A stretch of DNA of 64,000 nt, taken from positions 1,760,211 through 1,824,210 of the forward strand of contig NZ_KB235922.1 of the NCBI RefSeq assembly GCF_000332195.1, given 5' to 3'. The notes beneath the pieces are model-generated. The model was not told the DNA's origin, made no database searches, and saw only the letters and a program-made list of their open reading frames with translations. The translations under genes and the position numbers were made by a program. Numbering within the stretch: position 1 is the stretch's first letter; each line of letters starts with the position of its first letter. This document shows, one piece after another, positions 52,965 through 62,878 of this stretch. Source of the stretch: Pleurocapsa sp. PCC 7319 (GTDB taxonomy: Bacteria > Cyanobacteriota > Cyanobacteriia > Cyanobacteriales > Xenococcaceae).

Positions 52965-53744
52965 ATGTCATTAGGTTGGGAAAAACTTAAAATTAGTCAA
53001 GTTGAATTAGATGAAATTTTTGAATTAAATATTTTTGCCAACTGGGCGATCACTTTAAATCATTTATTTTTACTACGTCAGAGAGAATATTTACAATCTC
53101 TGTTTTTCACCGAAAGTTCTTTTTTGTTTATCGGAGTAGTTTTAGTCTTCCCTATCAATCTACTCATTTTTCGGAAATTAGGTTTATTAAATACCAATGC
53201 TAGTAGCCTATTTTTGATTTTAATTAGTACTTGTATTTGCTCAACTTTAGCCTTGATTGTACTTAATTACTATCTGTGGCAGAAGGCAAAGAAATTAAAA
53301 GTATTGGCAAAAATATTGGCAAAAGTAGCTCAATATAATGATCTAATTAGTAATCTTGAGATCTTAGCTAGTTTAAACTCAATCACTAATGATAATTCAC
53401 TATCTAATAGTCCTACTCACAGTCCAGCTTTGGTAGAAAACTTCCAAGATATCTCCGAGCTAAAAACTATTTTAAATCTGACTAAAAAGAGCTTACTTAA
53501 AAGTCTTGAATTAGAAAGTTTTATTTATCGTCATCAAAAAATTAAGGGCAAAAATAAATTATCCGTTCCTGGCGATCGCTATCAACTGCTAGCTAATTTG
53601 GAACATAATTTGCTTAACCTATCTATTTCTGAAACAGATTCCAATCAAGAATACCAGCAATTGTTACATGATGCAGTTGCGATCGGTTTGAGTGTGCATC
53701 AAGAAATGAGAAAAATCGAAACTATAAGGCGATCCGTAGGCTAG
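52965..53744 (+). CDS. Hypothetical membrane protein
   Basis: 259 aa. Two hydrophobic helices (SSFLFIGVVLVFPINLLIF and SLFLILISTCICSTLALIVLNYY) followed by a long helical cytosolic part with coiled-coil propensity (KAKKLKVLAKILAKVAQYNDLISNLEIL). No family is recognised. The final ~6 residues (RRSVG) and stop come from the palindrome at 53726-53762. Downstream of the Yip1-like gene on the same strand. Confidence 0.6.
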   Translation: MSLGWEKLKISQVELDEIFELNIFANWAITLNHLFLLRQREYLQSLFFTESSFLFIGVVLVFPINLLIFRKLGLLNTNASSLFLILISTCICSTLALIVLNYYLWQKAKKLKVLAKILAKVAQYNDLISNLEILASLNSITNDNSLSNSPTHSPALVENFQDISELKTILNLTKKSLLKSLELESFIYRHQKIKGKNKLSVPGDRYQLLANLEHNLLNLSISETDSNQEYQQLLHDAVAIGLSVHQEMRKIETIRRSVG

Positions 53745-53762
53745 GCGGAGCCTAATCGCCTT
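53726..53762. repeat. Palindromic repeat overlapping a gene end
   Basis: Arms AAGGCGAT (53726-53733) and ATCGCCTT (53755-53762) with inner TAGGCT/AGCCTA. It supplies the last codons and the TAG stop of the preceding gene and may act as a hairpin terminator. Confidence 0.7.
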
Positions 53763-53834
53763 CACAAAATACCAATAATTAACTCTTGCCTGTGCAGACA
53801 TTTTGCTTGTTTAAGGTTAAGGAAAAACTGAGAA

Positions 53835-54056
53835 TTAGGTGTCTTTTTCGTCGGGCTTCACAATTAAAAGCTCTTTTCTACCTAGCTTTTCATTCAATTC
53901 AGAAACAGATTTTATGCCCAATTCCATAACTAACTCTTTAAGCGAGTCCCATGCGGTGTTAGTTACGGCTATATTTCTTTTCTTTTTTAACTCATCGCGA
54001 TCGCTTTTGCTTCCTTTACGACTTAAATTAGCTAAAGAATTCGGATGAACTGGCAT
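53835..54056 (-). CDS. Small basic protein, possible DNA-binding
   Basis: 73 aa. MPVHPNSLANLSRKGSKSDRDELKKKRNIAVTNTAWDSLKELV and a C-terminal part LGIKSVSELNEKLGR. The opening (M)PVHPNSLANL resembles a widespread group of small cyanobacterial proteins, and the C-terminal half is laid out like a ribbon-helix-helix or related short domain. Function unknown; the opposite-strand reading frame of similar length is judged to be a shadow. Confidence 0.55.
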   Translation of the reverse strand: MPVHPNSLANLSRKGSKSDRDELKKKRNIAVTNTAWDSLKELVMELGIKSVSELNEKLGRKELLIVKPDEKDT

Positions 54057-54172
54057 CTTTTAAAAATAACTAAAAAATATATGATTTTTAGTTCCCGACA
54101 TGGAGTATAATGAGGAAAAGGAAATAAAGTCTGAATTAAACAATTCAGACCCTACTTAAACTTATTTATATT

Positions 54173-54610
54173 ATGGCACCTCTACCTCAAATTAATCAAC
54201 TGCTCGAACCAGAACAATTAGAAGCAGTATTAGATAATGTATTTCATAACGGTAATATCAACATTCTCAAGGTAATACCCGCAACTGGAAGGAGTAAAGT
54301 TAGCTGGATTTATTACGAGTGGATGGGTTTTCGGTTTGCCACCTTTGTTTCATTTAACGATTTAATCAAATCTTTCTATAATTGGCTTGAAACGATTGAA
54401 GTAGCTTTATTATACTTTTGGGAAAAGCTGGCAATCTCCAGAAGTGTTTACAGAACTGTCCCAGTTAATAGTTTAGTTTGCCATCGTAACAGAGTTGAAA
54501 TGGGCGTAGTGATAAGCAAACATATGGACTGGAGAAAAAAGCCGACGATGGAAATAGATTGGGGTAACGAAATTACTATCGAAGATCCGCTAAATTTATT
54601 TGTTTTTTGA
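54173..54610 (+). CDS. Hypothetical protein
   Basis: 145 aa, not recognised. It has LPQINQLLEPEQLEAVLDNVFHNGNINILKVIPATGRSKVSW at the start and an amphipathic region around SFYNWLETIEVALLYFWEKL in the middle. The C-terminus (MEIDWGNEITIEDPLNLFVF) is acidic. It is flanked by short minus-strand genes on both sides. It could be a real small protein but nothing supports a function. Confidence 0.45.
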   Translation: MAPLPQINQLLEPEQLEAVLDNVFHNGNINILKVIPATGRSKVSWIYYEWMGFRFATFVSFNDLIKSFYNWLETIEVALLYFWEKLAISRSVYRTVPVNSLVCHRNRVEMGVVISKHMDWRKKPTMEIDWGNEITIEDPLNLFVF

Positions 54611-54632
54611 TTTTAGTGCGATCGCAATAATA

Positions 54633-55007
54633 TTAATCTTCTATGAAATAATCAGAATCTATTTTCTTGACTTCGTATCTAGCAATTGGCGCAACACCAA
54701 CATTATGCTCTATCATCAATTCTGTTAATCTATTACCATCAACTAAAATAATTTTACTTTCAATACGAGAGACATATTCAATAGCGTCTTTAGTAAAATC
54801 GGAAGTAGTTATAAATATTCCTTTTTTAGCTCTTTGTCCTTGAAGCGCGCCAGCGAATTTTTGTATTTCTAGTCTGTCTACAACATTCTGACATCTTTTA
54901 GCTTGCAGATAGATAATATCTAAACCCAATCTATCTTCTTTAATAATGCCATCAATTCCTTCATCTCTAGAACATCTTAAAGCTTGACTTGTTTCTTTTC
55001 TTCTTAA
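54633..55007 (-). pseudogene. Truncated Mrr-type restriction endonuclease
   Basis: The open frame reads SRDEGIDGIIKEDRLGLDII, then YLQAKRCQNVVDRLEIQKFA and GALQGQRAKKGIFITTSDFT: the catalytic core of Mrr (RDxGIDG with Asp, QAK). The N-terminal Mrr_N DNA-binding domain is absent because the frame closes with TGA at 55008-55010. The 3' half including VDGNRLTELMI is intact. An N-truncated remnant is the simplest reading. Confidence 0.75.
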
Positions 55008-56116
55008 TCAGAACTAAACGAAATAATACTATCAGATGGAATAGTAAATTTTATTCTCTTTTTTTCTGATTTATTTAAATTGATTTTCAACTCAAGATAA
55101 GACTCTTCTCCAAGCCTTGAAAGAATATTAACATCAGGAATAACACAAGTCTCTTTATCTGTATTTATCTTATAAGTTTTATCTTTATACTCTATGTATC
55201 CACCTCTCATATCAATATTATTCTTAGCAATACTGCATCCTATTTTATCTAGAATAATAGAATGTGCTTTGATATTACCAAATTTATATATCTCCATCAC
55301 TCTACTTGGTATAAACGATAATTCTCCATAATATAAAATACTTATGAGAAATATAATTGTGGAAAGGGACAAGTACCAATAAAACCTATTAATATTCTTG
55401 GGTTTTAAAATAGAGACAATATTAATAAGTACAACAAGAATAAATATCATGATCAAATAAACAATTGCTTGTATTTTATTGGAAACAGGATCATTCAAGT
55501 AATATCTTTCTGATAATTTATATATAAAAGAAAATGAACCAAGCAAAATCAAATTATTTAGTATTGAAATCAGAAAAAAATATCCAAAATAGAGAAATCT
55601 TAATTTTCTAATTTTTAATTTTCGTTTATATTTATTATGTTGCACATAAGAAAACATATATATATATATCAAACAAAAATAATTAATAATCAGTAAAATT
55701 AAGGGGATATACCAATATTCTGAATTGGCTATAAGCATCAGTGTGTAAAAAAATGTAGTTGGGGTGAATAACCATATAATTAAACCAATCAGCTTCCCTT
55801 TCTTTTTATCTGTATCGTACAAAAGTCTTTTAAAACTCCGTTTTTTGAATAATGTTAAACTCCATAAAATACCAGGAGCTATAAATAATAACAAACAAAC
55901 CACAACTATAAAAATAGATGTTATGGATGCCAAAAATATTAGCTGTATTGAATCTTTGATGTTTAAATCTGGTAAATACTCAATATTAATATAGTAAATT
56001 ATAAAAACCGAAATACCTATAATTGTAAATATAAACCATATGCTCTTAAATGGATTTTGATCAATAAATTTAAAAAGTTCTGACTTTAATTTCAAATAGA
56101 TAGTATTAAGTTGCAC
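55004..56116 (-). CDS. Very AT-rich multi-pass membrane protein, unknown
   Basis: 370 aa with about eight hydrophobic helices (IWFIFTIIGISVFIIYYI, LIFLASITSIFIVVVCLLLFIA, IIWLFTPTTFFYTLMLI, IPLILLIINYFCLIYIYM, YFFLISILNNLILLG, IVYLIMIFILVVLINIV, YWYLSLSTIIFLISILYY) and a C-terminal ~100-residue soluble domain (CSIAKNNIDMRGGYIEYKDK...). Codon and base use is far more AT-rich and rich in Ile/Lys/Asn than neighbours, indicating transfer. It ends next to the Mrr remnant. Not recognised; a defence or membrane-stress role is only a guess. Confidence 0.6.
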   Translation of the reverse strand: MQLNTIYLKLKSELFKFIDQNPFKSIWFIFTIIGISVFIIYYINIEYLPDLNIKDSIQLIFLASITSIFIVVVCLLLFIAPGILWSLTLFKKRSFKRLLYDTDKKKGKLIGLIIWLFTPTTFFYTLMLIANSEYWYIPLILLIINYFCLIYIYMFSYVQHNKYKRKLKIRKLRFLYFGYFFLISILNNLILLGSFSFIYKLSERYYLNDPVSNKIQAIVYLIMIFILVVLINIVSILKPKNINRFYWYLSLSTIIFLISILYYGELSFIPSRVMEIYKFGNIKAHSIILDKIGCSIAKNNIDMRGGYIEYKDKTYKINTDKETCVIPDVNILSRLGEESYLELKINLNKSEKKRIKFTIPSDSIISFSSD

Positions 56117-56221
56117 TACATTAAACTATTAGGTCAATAGTGTTAAATTATAATCACAAAACACAACAAAGAAAGGTGAGTTAAACACCCACCCTTAAAA
56201 TTTAAAATCTTTTCAATTATC

Positions 56222-59200
56222 TTAAGTACTAAAATACCTAGCCACAGGATGATAACAGACGATCGCCGTAGTAGATTGTTCTGGATACAGTTGCTCACTT
56301 TCATCCATATACATATCGATTCTTTCAGTATCGAGTAAATCCAGTTGCTTATATTGATCCTGAATATTGGGACAAGCAGGATAACCAAAACTATAACGAG
56401 AACCTCGATAGCGTTGCTGGAGAATATCGCGGATATTATCAGATTCTTCTCCTTCAAATCCCAGCTCCAGACGGATTTTAGCGTGTGTCCATTCGGCTAA
56501 AGCTTCTGCCATCTGTACTGCTATGCCATGATAGTAGAGGTAGTCAGTATAATTATCAGCTTTGAATAGCTTCTGTGCATACTCAGTGGCAATTTCTCCT
56601 ACTGTTACTGCCTGCATAGGAAAGACATCAATTTTTCCTGATTCTTTTGTGGCAAAGAAGTCGGCAATACACAAGCGTTTACCCGATCGCTGACGGGGAA
56701 ATTCAAATGATGTTACGGGTTCTGGTAGGGGCGTTTCGTGAAACGCCCCTACGGGGTATATGTATAATGTATTTCCTTCAGCATTACAGGGGAAATAACC
56801 GTAAATTACTGTGGGCTGTAATAAATTATCCGCAACAACTCTTTGTTTCCACTCTTCTAAAATAGGATGAACTTTTCTGGCTAAAAACTCATCATACTCT
56901 TCTCGTGATTGATCTTTGGGTTTACGGAACTGCCATTGTCCAACGAACAAAGCCTGTAAATCTAAATAAGGAAAAACTTCTTCAATCGGGATATCTTCGG
57001 CATTTAATATTTTAGTGCCCCAAAAAGGAGGAGTGGGACGTTCTATATCTAAAGCCACTGCTTCAGAACGTTTGGTATCGATTACTAAAGGTTCAGCTGG
57101 CTTGCTAACCTCATCAACAAATATTTTATCCTGGTTTTCTCCCTCAAATGGAATTTCTCCCCCATTCTCAGTAGGGGCAAACGGCTGTTCGCCTCTACCA
57201 TTATTGTCAACCTCGTCTAAAAACCCTTGAAGATCATCCCAATTATCTTCTGCTTTGGCGGGCATTAATTTATCCATGAAATGTAAATCTGCAAAAGCAT
57301 CTTTACCATAGATGACTTTACCGTTATAGGTATTTTGACAATCCTGATTAACAAATTTAGGAGTTAATGCCGCACCACCTAAGATAACAGGAACAGTAAT
57401 GCCCTTTTCGTTGAACACCTCTAGATTATCTTTCATGAAAGCAGTGGATTTGACTAGCAAACCACTCATGGCGATACAGTCTGGCTGATGTTCTTCGTAT
57501 GCTTGGATAATATTGTCTATGGGTTGCTTAATTCCTAAGTTAATTACCTTGTAACCGTTATTAGAAAGGATAATATCTACTAGATTTTTACCAATATCAT
57601 GAACGTCACCTTTTACCGTGGCAATCACAAATTTCCCTTTCCCACTATCGTCAGCCTCTTCTTTATCCATATGGGGTTCTAAATGTGCTACCGCAGCTTT
57701 CATGGTTTGCGCCGACTGAAGAACAAACGGTAACTGCATCTGTCCAGAACCGAATAATTCACCGACAACTTTCATTCCATCTAAGAGGAAAGTGTTAATA
57801 ATATCTAGAGGTGGATATTCTTGTAGAGCTTCGTCTAAAGCTTCATCTAAGCCAATACGTTCCCCATCAATAATATGTTGTTTGAGACGTTCATCGATGG
57901 GTAGATTTTTATCGACTGCTTCTGATTTCTTGGCTTTTTTTCCTGCAAATAGAGTTGTTAATTCTCCTAGAGGATCATAGGTGCAAATCTCGCCATCGAA
58001 CTCTCGTTTATCGTAGATTAAATCGCGACAAATCTTTTGATGAGATTCATCTATTTTAGATAGGGGTAAAATTTTACTGGCGTTAACAATAGCCGAGTCT
58101 AATCCCACTTGCATACATTCATGCAGGAAAACCGAATTAAGTACTTGTCTAGAAGCAAGGTTTAAACCAAAAGAAACATTAGAAACCCCCAGCAGAATGT
58201 GACACCCTGGTAATTCTTCTCTAATTCTTTTAATAGCTTCGACAGTAGCTTTTCCGTTTTCTCGATCTTCTTCAATACCTGTCGATACGGGTAAGGCTAG
58301 AGGATCAAAGAATATTTCGTAGGGAGGAATACCGTATTCAACAGCTGCATCGTAAGCACGTTTGGCAATATCAAATTTTTTATCCGCAGTACGTCCCATC
58401 CCATCTTCGTCGATAGTACCAACAACAACTCCCGCGCCGTATTTTTTAGCTAAGTCTAATACTTGATAAAACCTTTCTTCTCCGTCTTCGTAGTTAGTGG
58501 AATTGAGAATACATTTTCCACCAGCTACTTTTAACCCTGCTTCCATTTTCGTCCATTCGGTGGAGTCAAGCATTAAGGGAAGAGTGACATTATTAACCAG
58601 ACGGGAAGCCAGTTCGTGCATATCTCTTTCTCCGTCTCTGCCAACGTAATCGACGTTTACATCGAGGACGTGAGCACCTTCTTTCACCTGAGACTTGGCT
58701 AAAGCGACTAGACTATCCCAGTTTTCTTCATTAAGTAAGGTACGACATTTTTTAGAACCACTGGCGTTCAATCTTTCACCGACAATTAAGAAAGAATTAT
58801 CTTGAATATATGGTTGCGTACTATAAATTGAGGCAGCCGAAGGTTCGTAATGGGGATGACGTTCTTTTGGGGTTAAGTCTCCTGCCATTTCTGCTAGTTG
58901 CTGGATATGTTCGTAACGTGTACCACAACAACCACCAATAATTTGCACTCCTAAATCTTCTACGAAGTGCATTAACGCCATGCGTAATTCCATGGGCGTA
59001 AGTTTATAGTGTGCCTGTCCACCAATATTCTCTGGTAATCCAGCATTGGGAACACAGGAAACGATAAACGGTGAGTGTTCTGATAAATGTTTGACGTGTT
59101 CTTTCATTAGGTCTGGTCCTGTAGCGCAGTTGAGACCTAAGATATCGATGGGGAAGGGTTCTAGTACTGCCAAAGCTGCTTCCATAGTCGAGCCAGAGAG

Positions 59201-59809
59201 CATAGTACCCATTTGTTCCATAGTGACGGATACCATTAAGGGACGGCGATCGCCTTTTTCTTTAAATACTTCTTCAATGCCATTTAGTGCTGCTTTAATC
59301 TGCAACACATCCATACAAGTTTCAACTAAAAATAAATCTACGCCACCGTCATATAGTCCTGTTGCTTGTTCTTTGTAGTTAACGAGCAGAGTATCATAAT
59401 CAATATGTCCCAGAGTGGGCAACTTAGTACCAGGACCCATAGAACCAGCTACAAAACGAGGCTTTTCAAGTGTAGAGTATTCTGCCGTCAGTTTTTTAGC
59501 TAATTCCGCGGCGGTTTTATTTAAATAATAAGCTTGATCGGCTAAATCATATTCAGCCAATACCATAGCAGTACCACCAAAAGTATCGGTTTCAATTACA
59601 TCCGCACCTGCTTCTAGAAAACCTCGGTGTACTTTTTCTACCGCTTCTGGTTTGGTATGGACTAAATATTCATTACACCCTTCATATTCCTCTCCGCCAA
59701 AATCTGCTGCGGTGAGATTTTGGGTTTGCAGGTTGGTTCCCATCCCGCCATCTAAGACTAATACAGGGCTATCGGGGCTTTTAATACGGTTTAAAAAAAT
59801 ACTGTTCAT
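56222..59809 (-). CDS. metH: Cobalamin-dependent methionine synthase
   Basis: 1195 aa, full length. Homocysteine domain (residues ~1-320, [16 protein letters not shown] zinc site near 292), pterin-binding TIM barrel (~345-620, [20 protein letters not shown]), cobalamin cap and B12 domain (~650-860, [11 protein letters not shown] near 735 with the His that ligates cobalt) and the activation domain (~920-1195, ending in [10 protein letters not shown]). The metal and cofactor residues are all present. It transfers a methyl group from methyl-tetrahydrofolate to homocysteine. Two 28-bp palindromes are inserted in frame in the region after the B12 domain (57171-57198) and in the activation domain (56725-56752). 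Confidence 0.96.
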   Translation of the reverse strand: MNSIFLNRIKSPDSPVLVLDGGMGTNLQTQNLTAADFGGEEYEGCNEYLVHTKPEAVEKVHRGFLEAGADVIETDTFGGTAMVLAEYDLADQAYYLNKTAAELAKKLTAEYSTLEKPRFVAGSMGPGTKLPTLGHIDYDTLLVNYKEQATGLYDGGVDLFLVETCMDVLQIKAALNGIEEVFKEKGDRRPLMVSVTMEQMGTMLSGSTMEAALAVLEPFPIDILGLNCATGPDLMKEHVKHLSEHSPFIVSCVPNAGLPENIGGQAHYKLTPMELRMALMHFVEDLGVQIIGGCCGTRYEHIQQLAEMAGDLTPKERHPHYEPSAASIYSTQPYIQDNSFLIVGERLNASGSKKCRTLLNEENWDSLVALAKSQVKEGAHVLDVNVDYVGRDGERDMHELASRLVNNVTLPLMLDSTEWTKMEAGLKVAGGKCILNSTNYEDGEERFYQVLDLAKKYGAGVVVGTIDEDGMGRTADKKFDIAKRAYDAAVEYGIPPYEIFFDPLALPVSTGIEEDRENGKATVEAIKRIREELPGCHILLGVSNVSFGLNLASRQVLNSVFLHECMQVGLDSAIVNASKILPLSKIDESHQKICRDLIYDKREFDGEICTYDPLGELTTLFAGKKAKKSEAVDKNLPIDERLKQHIIDGERIGLDEALDEALQEYPPLDIINTFLLDGMKVVGELFGSGQMQLPFVLQSAQTMKAAVAHLEPHMDKEEADDSGKGKFVIATVKGDVHDIGKNLVDIILSNNGYKVINLGIKQPIDNIIQAYEEHQPDCIAMSGLLVKSTAFMKDNLEVFNEKGITVPVILGGAALTPKFVNQDCQNTYNGKVIYGKDAFADLHFMDKLMPAKAEDNWDDLQGFLDEVDNNGRGEQPFAPTENGGEIPFEGENQDKIFVDEVSKPAEPLVIDTKRSEAVALDIERPTPPFWGTKILNAEDIPIEEVFPYLDLQALFVGQWQFRKPKDQSREEYDEFLARKVHPILEEWKQRVVADNLLQPTVIYGYFPCNAEGNTLYIYPVGAFHETPLPEPVTSFEFPRQRSGKRLCIADFFATKESGKIDVFPMQAVTVGEIATEYAQKLFKADNYTDYLYYHGIAVQMAEALAEWTHAKIRLELGFEGEESDNIRDILQQRYRGSRYSFGYPACPNIQDQYKQLDLLDTERIDMYMDESEQLYPEQSTTAIVCYHPVARYFST
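56725..56752. repeat. 28-bp palindrome within metH
   Basis: Arms GTAGGGGCGTTTC and GAAACGCCCCTAC around a 2-bp centre, an otherwise perfect inverted repeat. It adds [10 protein letters not shown] to the MetH activation domain, in frame. Confidence 0.92.
57171..57198. repeat. 28-bp imperfect palindrome within metH
   Basis: GTAGGGGCAAACG and TGTTCGCCTCTAC match as an inverted repeat at about 10 of 13 positions. It lies in the linker after the B12-binding domain, encoding RGEQPFAPT, so it could be tolerated. Confidence 0.85.
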
Positions 59810-60260
59810 TGCTAGCGACTGCTGATCAACAGGTTATAAAAATTTACTTAAATCTCATTATATGTTTGTCTTTGGGAAAAAGGGGAATAATAAGCTGTTA
59901 GGCTAGCTGACAGACACAAATAGAGGTGTCAAATATGAGTGATAAGCTCAAGACTCTGAATACGATCTCTGATTGCCATTAATCCTCAAATCTGGCAATT
60001 TACGGTATGAACTAATATTGTTCGGGTAAGTATTGTTTTTGCTTCCTCTGCTTTTCTTAACAGAAAAGTATTGCGATATGACCTGGCACGCAATTAAATT
60101 GTTTTTTTTGCCACCTACATTCTTTATTAGGTAGCTATCAGATTTAATAAATAAATGTTCTGTTTCAAGTTTGTCACCTTTTATTCCTTAATATATTGTT
60201 CATCAAATATCTTAATATTTATCGCTCATATTAAGATTATTTTTTAGAGGAATAGTTTTC
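59810..60260. promoter_or_regulatory. Divergent intergenic region between metH and the iron-sulfur gene
   Basis: 450 bp. It has a possible 15-codon open frame (59935-59982, ATG preceded by AGAGGTG), then CAATT-A-AATTG plus a run of eight T near 60092-60110, which looks like a weak terminator. No cobalamin or SAM riboswitch was recognised. The probable promoters of both genes are here. Confidence 0.45.
59935..59982 (+). CDS. Possible 15-aa leader peptide
   Basis: MSDKLKTLNTISDCH, preceded by AGAGGTG 6-12 bp before the ATG. With a hairpin plus T-run about 110 bp later it could be a leader peptide or part of a small RNA. A chance frame is quite possible. Confidence 0.2.
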   Translation: MSDKLKTLNTISDCH

Positions 60261-62801
60261 ATGTTTAATCAAGTTGCAGAGCGGAAAATGCATGTTTTTC
60301 GCTATATTTTAGTAGTTAGTTGGCTACTATTAATTCTGTCATTATTTATCGATCCAATCTCTCCATTATTAACCGATCCTAACAGTAGTTTTTTTAGTCC
60401 TTTAAAAGATAATCTGATTAATCTAGCTCAAGACCCAGAAACCTGTATTCGGGTTCAAGGGAAATGTTTGATTTCAACTCCCTACGCAGTCGGAGCGAGA
60501 CTGTTCTGGGGATTTATTGTTCCCAGTGCGATCGCCATTGTTTTTGTTTTGGGACATGAAACTTGGCGGAGAATTTGTCCTCTATATTTCCTGTCTCAAA
60601 TTCCTCGGGGTTTGGGAATGAAACCCCGCAAGAAAATAGCGCAAAATAAGTGGTTAGTAGAAAATCATCTTTATTTGCAGTTTGCCCTATTCTTTTTAGG
60701 GCTAAATATGAGGATTCTCTTTATTAATTCTGCTCGTCCTGTATTTGGTTTCTTTTTACTCTTTACTATAGCTTCGGCGATCGCAATTAATTTTATCTAT
60801 GGTGGTCGTAGCTGGTGTCATTATGTCTGTCCCTTTGGTATGGTACAGATGGTATTTACTGGACCAAGGGCACTTTTAGGTAGTGAAGCACAAAAAGAAC
60901 CAGCAAAAACCATTACTCAATCAATGTGTCGCACCTTCGATCCAGAGACTAACAGTGAGAAAATAGCTTGTATTGGCTGTAAATCTCCCTGCATGGATAT
61001 TGATGCCGAAAAAGCTTACTGGGAACAACTAACTAAACCAGGTCGTAGACTTGTTCAATATGGTTATTTGGGATTAGTTTGTGGCTATTTCCTTTATTAT
61101 TTTTTATACTCAGGTAATTTTAATTATTATTTTTCAGGTGCTTGGACTCATGAAGCTGGTCAAGTAGCAAAGGTTCTCCATTCAGGTTTCTATTTTGGTG
61201 GACAAGCAATTCCTATTCCCAAGTTAATTGCTTCACCCCTGACCCTAGCTATTATGGTCGGCATTTTTTATGTTGCAAGTAGCAAAGTTGAAAAAATCTA
61301 TGGTGCCTATCTCAAAAAACAAAACCCTGATATCGACCGCAAAATAATTTTGCATCGGGTTTTTACAGTAGTTACTTTCCTCTCGTTTAATGCCTTTTAT
61401 GTCTATGGTGGCCGTCCTGAGATTCTGCGCCTTCCCGTATATGTGCAGATATCCTTTAACGTTTCGGTAGTTTTAGTCAGTACTTTTTGGCTATACCGTA
61501 CTTGGGGGCGTACCGCTAATCAATACAACCAAGAAAGTATTAGTGATAAACTTCGTCGTCAATTGCAAAAACTCAAAATCGATTTTACCAGTGTTCTCGG
61601 TGGTCGTTCAATAGATAACTTGAAAGCAAATGAACTGGAGTTATTAGCCCAAGTCCTACCTAAAGTGACCCGACAAGATCGTTTGCAAGTTTATCATGGT
61701 GTTCTCGAAGAATCTCTCCAAGCAGGTAACATAGAAGCCTCTAATAGCCTTCATGCTTTGGAATCGATACGTAAGCCTCTGGCAGTCACAGAAGAAGAGC
61801 ACTTTGCTATTTTGACTGAGTTGGGTATTGATGATCCTAATTTACTCAAGTCTCCTCAAGAATATGCCCAAGAAGAAAGACTAAAAATCGAAAGCTATCA
61901 GGAGGCACTTACGGGATTACTTCAGGAATTAGTAGATAGTGGAATGCCTGTCCATGAAGCGGTGGAAGCCAAAACAAAGCAAATTAGTAATCTGAAGAAC
62001 CAATATAATATCACCAAACAAGAACACCTACGGGTATTGGACGGACTATTTAATTCTCTACGCCCCAAAGCTGAGAAGCTCCTAGCACTAGTACAAGTAG
62101 AAAACTCTCGTTATCAGATAATTAGTGACTTTCAACCTCATAGCAATGCACCAATCTTTCATCTGTTAGGCAAATTATTGCTGGCAAAAAAACAATTGAT
62201 TGTTACCCCCCTCTTGGCAGTATTAGAATTACTAAAGGATGAACCAGATGTAGTTCCACTGGCTCGTAGGACAGGTATTTTAGCTCCACACGCGATCGCC
62301 CAGGTTTTTGCTACTGAACCCCAATGGCAACAGCGTTTAAATCCACAAATTCTCCGAGAATTAATTCCCAGTAACTTAAATAATAGCCAAATAAATGTGA
62401 TTCAAGACGAAGAAGCTGAAACTTTAAAAGATCGAGAACCTTTCTTGGCACAAGCAGTAGAGGATGTTCTATTAGAGTTGTTACAAGAGCCCAATCCTAT
62501 TACCGAATCAGTAAGCCTATATGCTTTAACTCAACTCAATCAAACTCAGGGGTTAGCTAAAGCTCAACAAATACTCCAAAAACCGTTTTCAGATGATTTA
62601 GTTAAAGACACCGCTGCTAGTCTTTTGGCTCCATCATCCAAAGGTGGGGTAATTGAGCAATTACTGAGTATCTCCAGGCAGCCTCATTTTAAGGCAATGA
62701 CACCAGAGCAATTATTGAGCATCTCTCAACACCCTCATTTTAAGACGATGCCACCAGAACAGTTACTGTCTCTTTTGAAACAGATACAGATCAATGATTA
62801 A
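60261..62801 (+). CDS. NapH/NosR-like membrane 4Fe-4S protein with helical C-terminal extension
   Basis: 846 aa. Residues ~1-430 are a membrane domain with about nine helices and iron-sulfur ligands on the loops: RRICPLYFLSQIPRGLG, SWCHYVCPFGM and IACIGCKSPCMDID (the last a CxxCxxxC cluster plus a more distant Cys). This is the NapH/NosR/RdxA-type polyferredoxin layout for passing electrons across or to the membrane. Residues ~430-846 are cytosolic helices: two related modules ending in EEEHFAIL and KQEHLRVL, a HEAT-like region, and two repeats of PEQLLSISxxPHFKxM at the end. ATG with GAGGAATAG upstream. The reductase gene follows 77 bp later. Substrate is unknown. Confidence 0.85.
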   Translation: MFNQVAERKMHVFRYILVVSWLLLILSLFIDPISPLLTDPNSSFFSPLKDNLINLAQDPETCIRVQGKCLISTPYAVGARLFWGFIVPSAIAIVFVLGHETWRRICPLYFLSQIPRGLGMKPRKKIAQNKWLVENHLYLQFALFFLGLNMRILFINSARPVFGFFLLFTIASAIAINFIYGGRSWCHYVCPFGMVQMVFTGPRALLGSEAQKEPAKTITQSMCRTFDPETNSEKIACIGCKSPCMDIDAEKAYWEQLTKPGRRLVQYGYLGLVCGYFLYYFLYSGNFNYYFSGAWTHEAGQVAKVLHSGFYFGGQAIPIPKLIASPLTLAIMVGIFYVASSKVEKIYGAYLKKQNPDIDRKIILHRVFTVVTFLSFNAFYVYGGRPEILRLPVYVQISFNVSVVLVSTFWLYRTWGRTANQYNQESISDKLRRQLQKLKIDFTSVLGGRSIDNLKANELELLAQVLPKVTRQDRLQVYHGVLEESLQAGNIEASNSLHALESIRKPLAVTEEEHFAILTELGIDDPNLLKSPQEYAQEERLKIESYQEALTGLLQELVDSGMPVHEAVEAKTKQISNLKNQYNITKQEHLRVLDGLFNSLRPKAEKLLALVQVENSRYQIISDFQPHSNAPIFHLLGKLLLAKKQLIVTPLLAVLELLKDEPDVVPLARRTGILAPHAIAQVFATEPQWQQRLNPQILRELIPSNLNNSQINVIQDEEAETLKDREPFLAQAVEDVLLELLQEPNPITESVSLYALTQLNQTQGLAKAQQILQKPFSDDLVKDTAASLLAPSSKGGVIEQLLSISRQPHFKAMTPEQLLSISQHPHFKTMPPEQLLSLLKQIQIND

Positions 62802-62878
62802 GAGAGCTCAGATCTGAAATAACCTTAATGGTTAAAAAATTTATTTTCACATTAACATTATTTGTATAGAGGAAAACC

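Noticed and set aside
54173-54610. Partner of the Mrr remnant as a defence operon
   Set aside because: It is on the opposite strand and has no recognisable domain; nothing links the two beyond proximity.
56143-56457. Minus-strand hydrophobic 104-aa frame
   Set aside because: It lies within the end of metH in another frame and has no independent support.
59810-60260. Cobalamin or SAM riboswitch upstream of metH
   Set aside because: No cobalamin box or SAM-aptamer motif was found on either strand.
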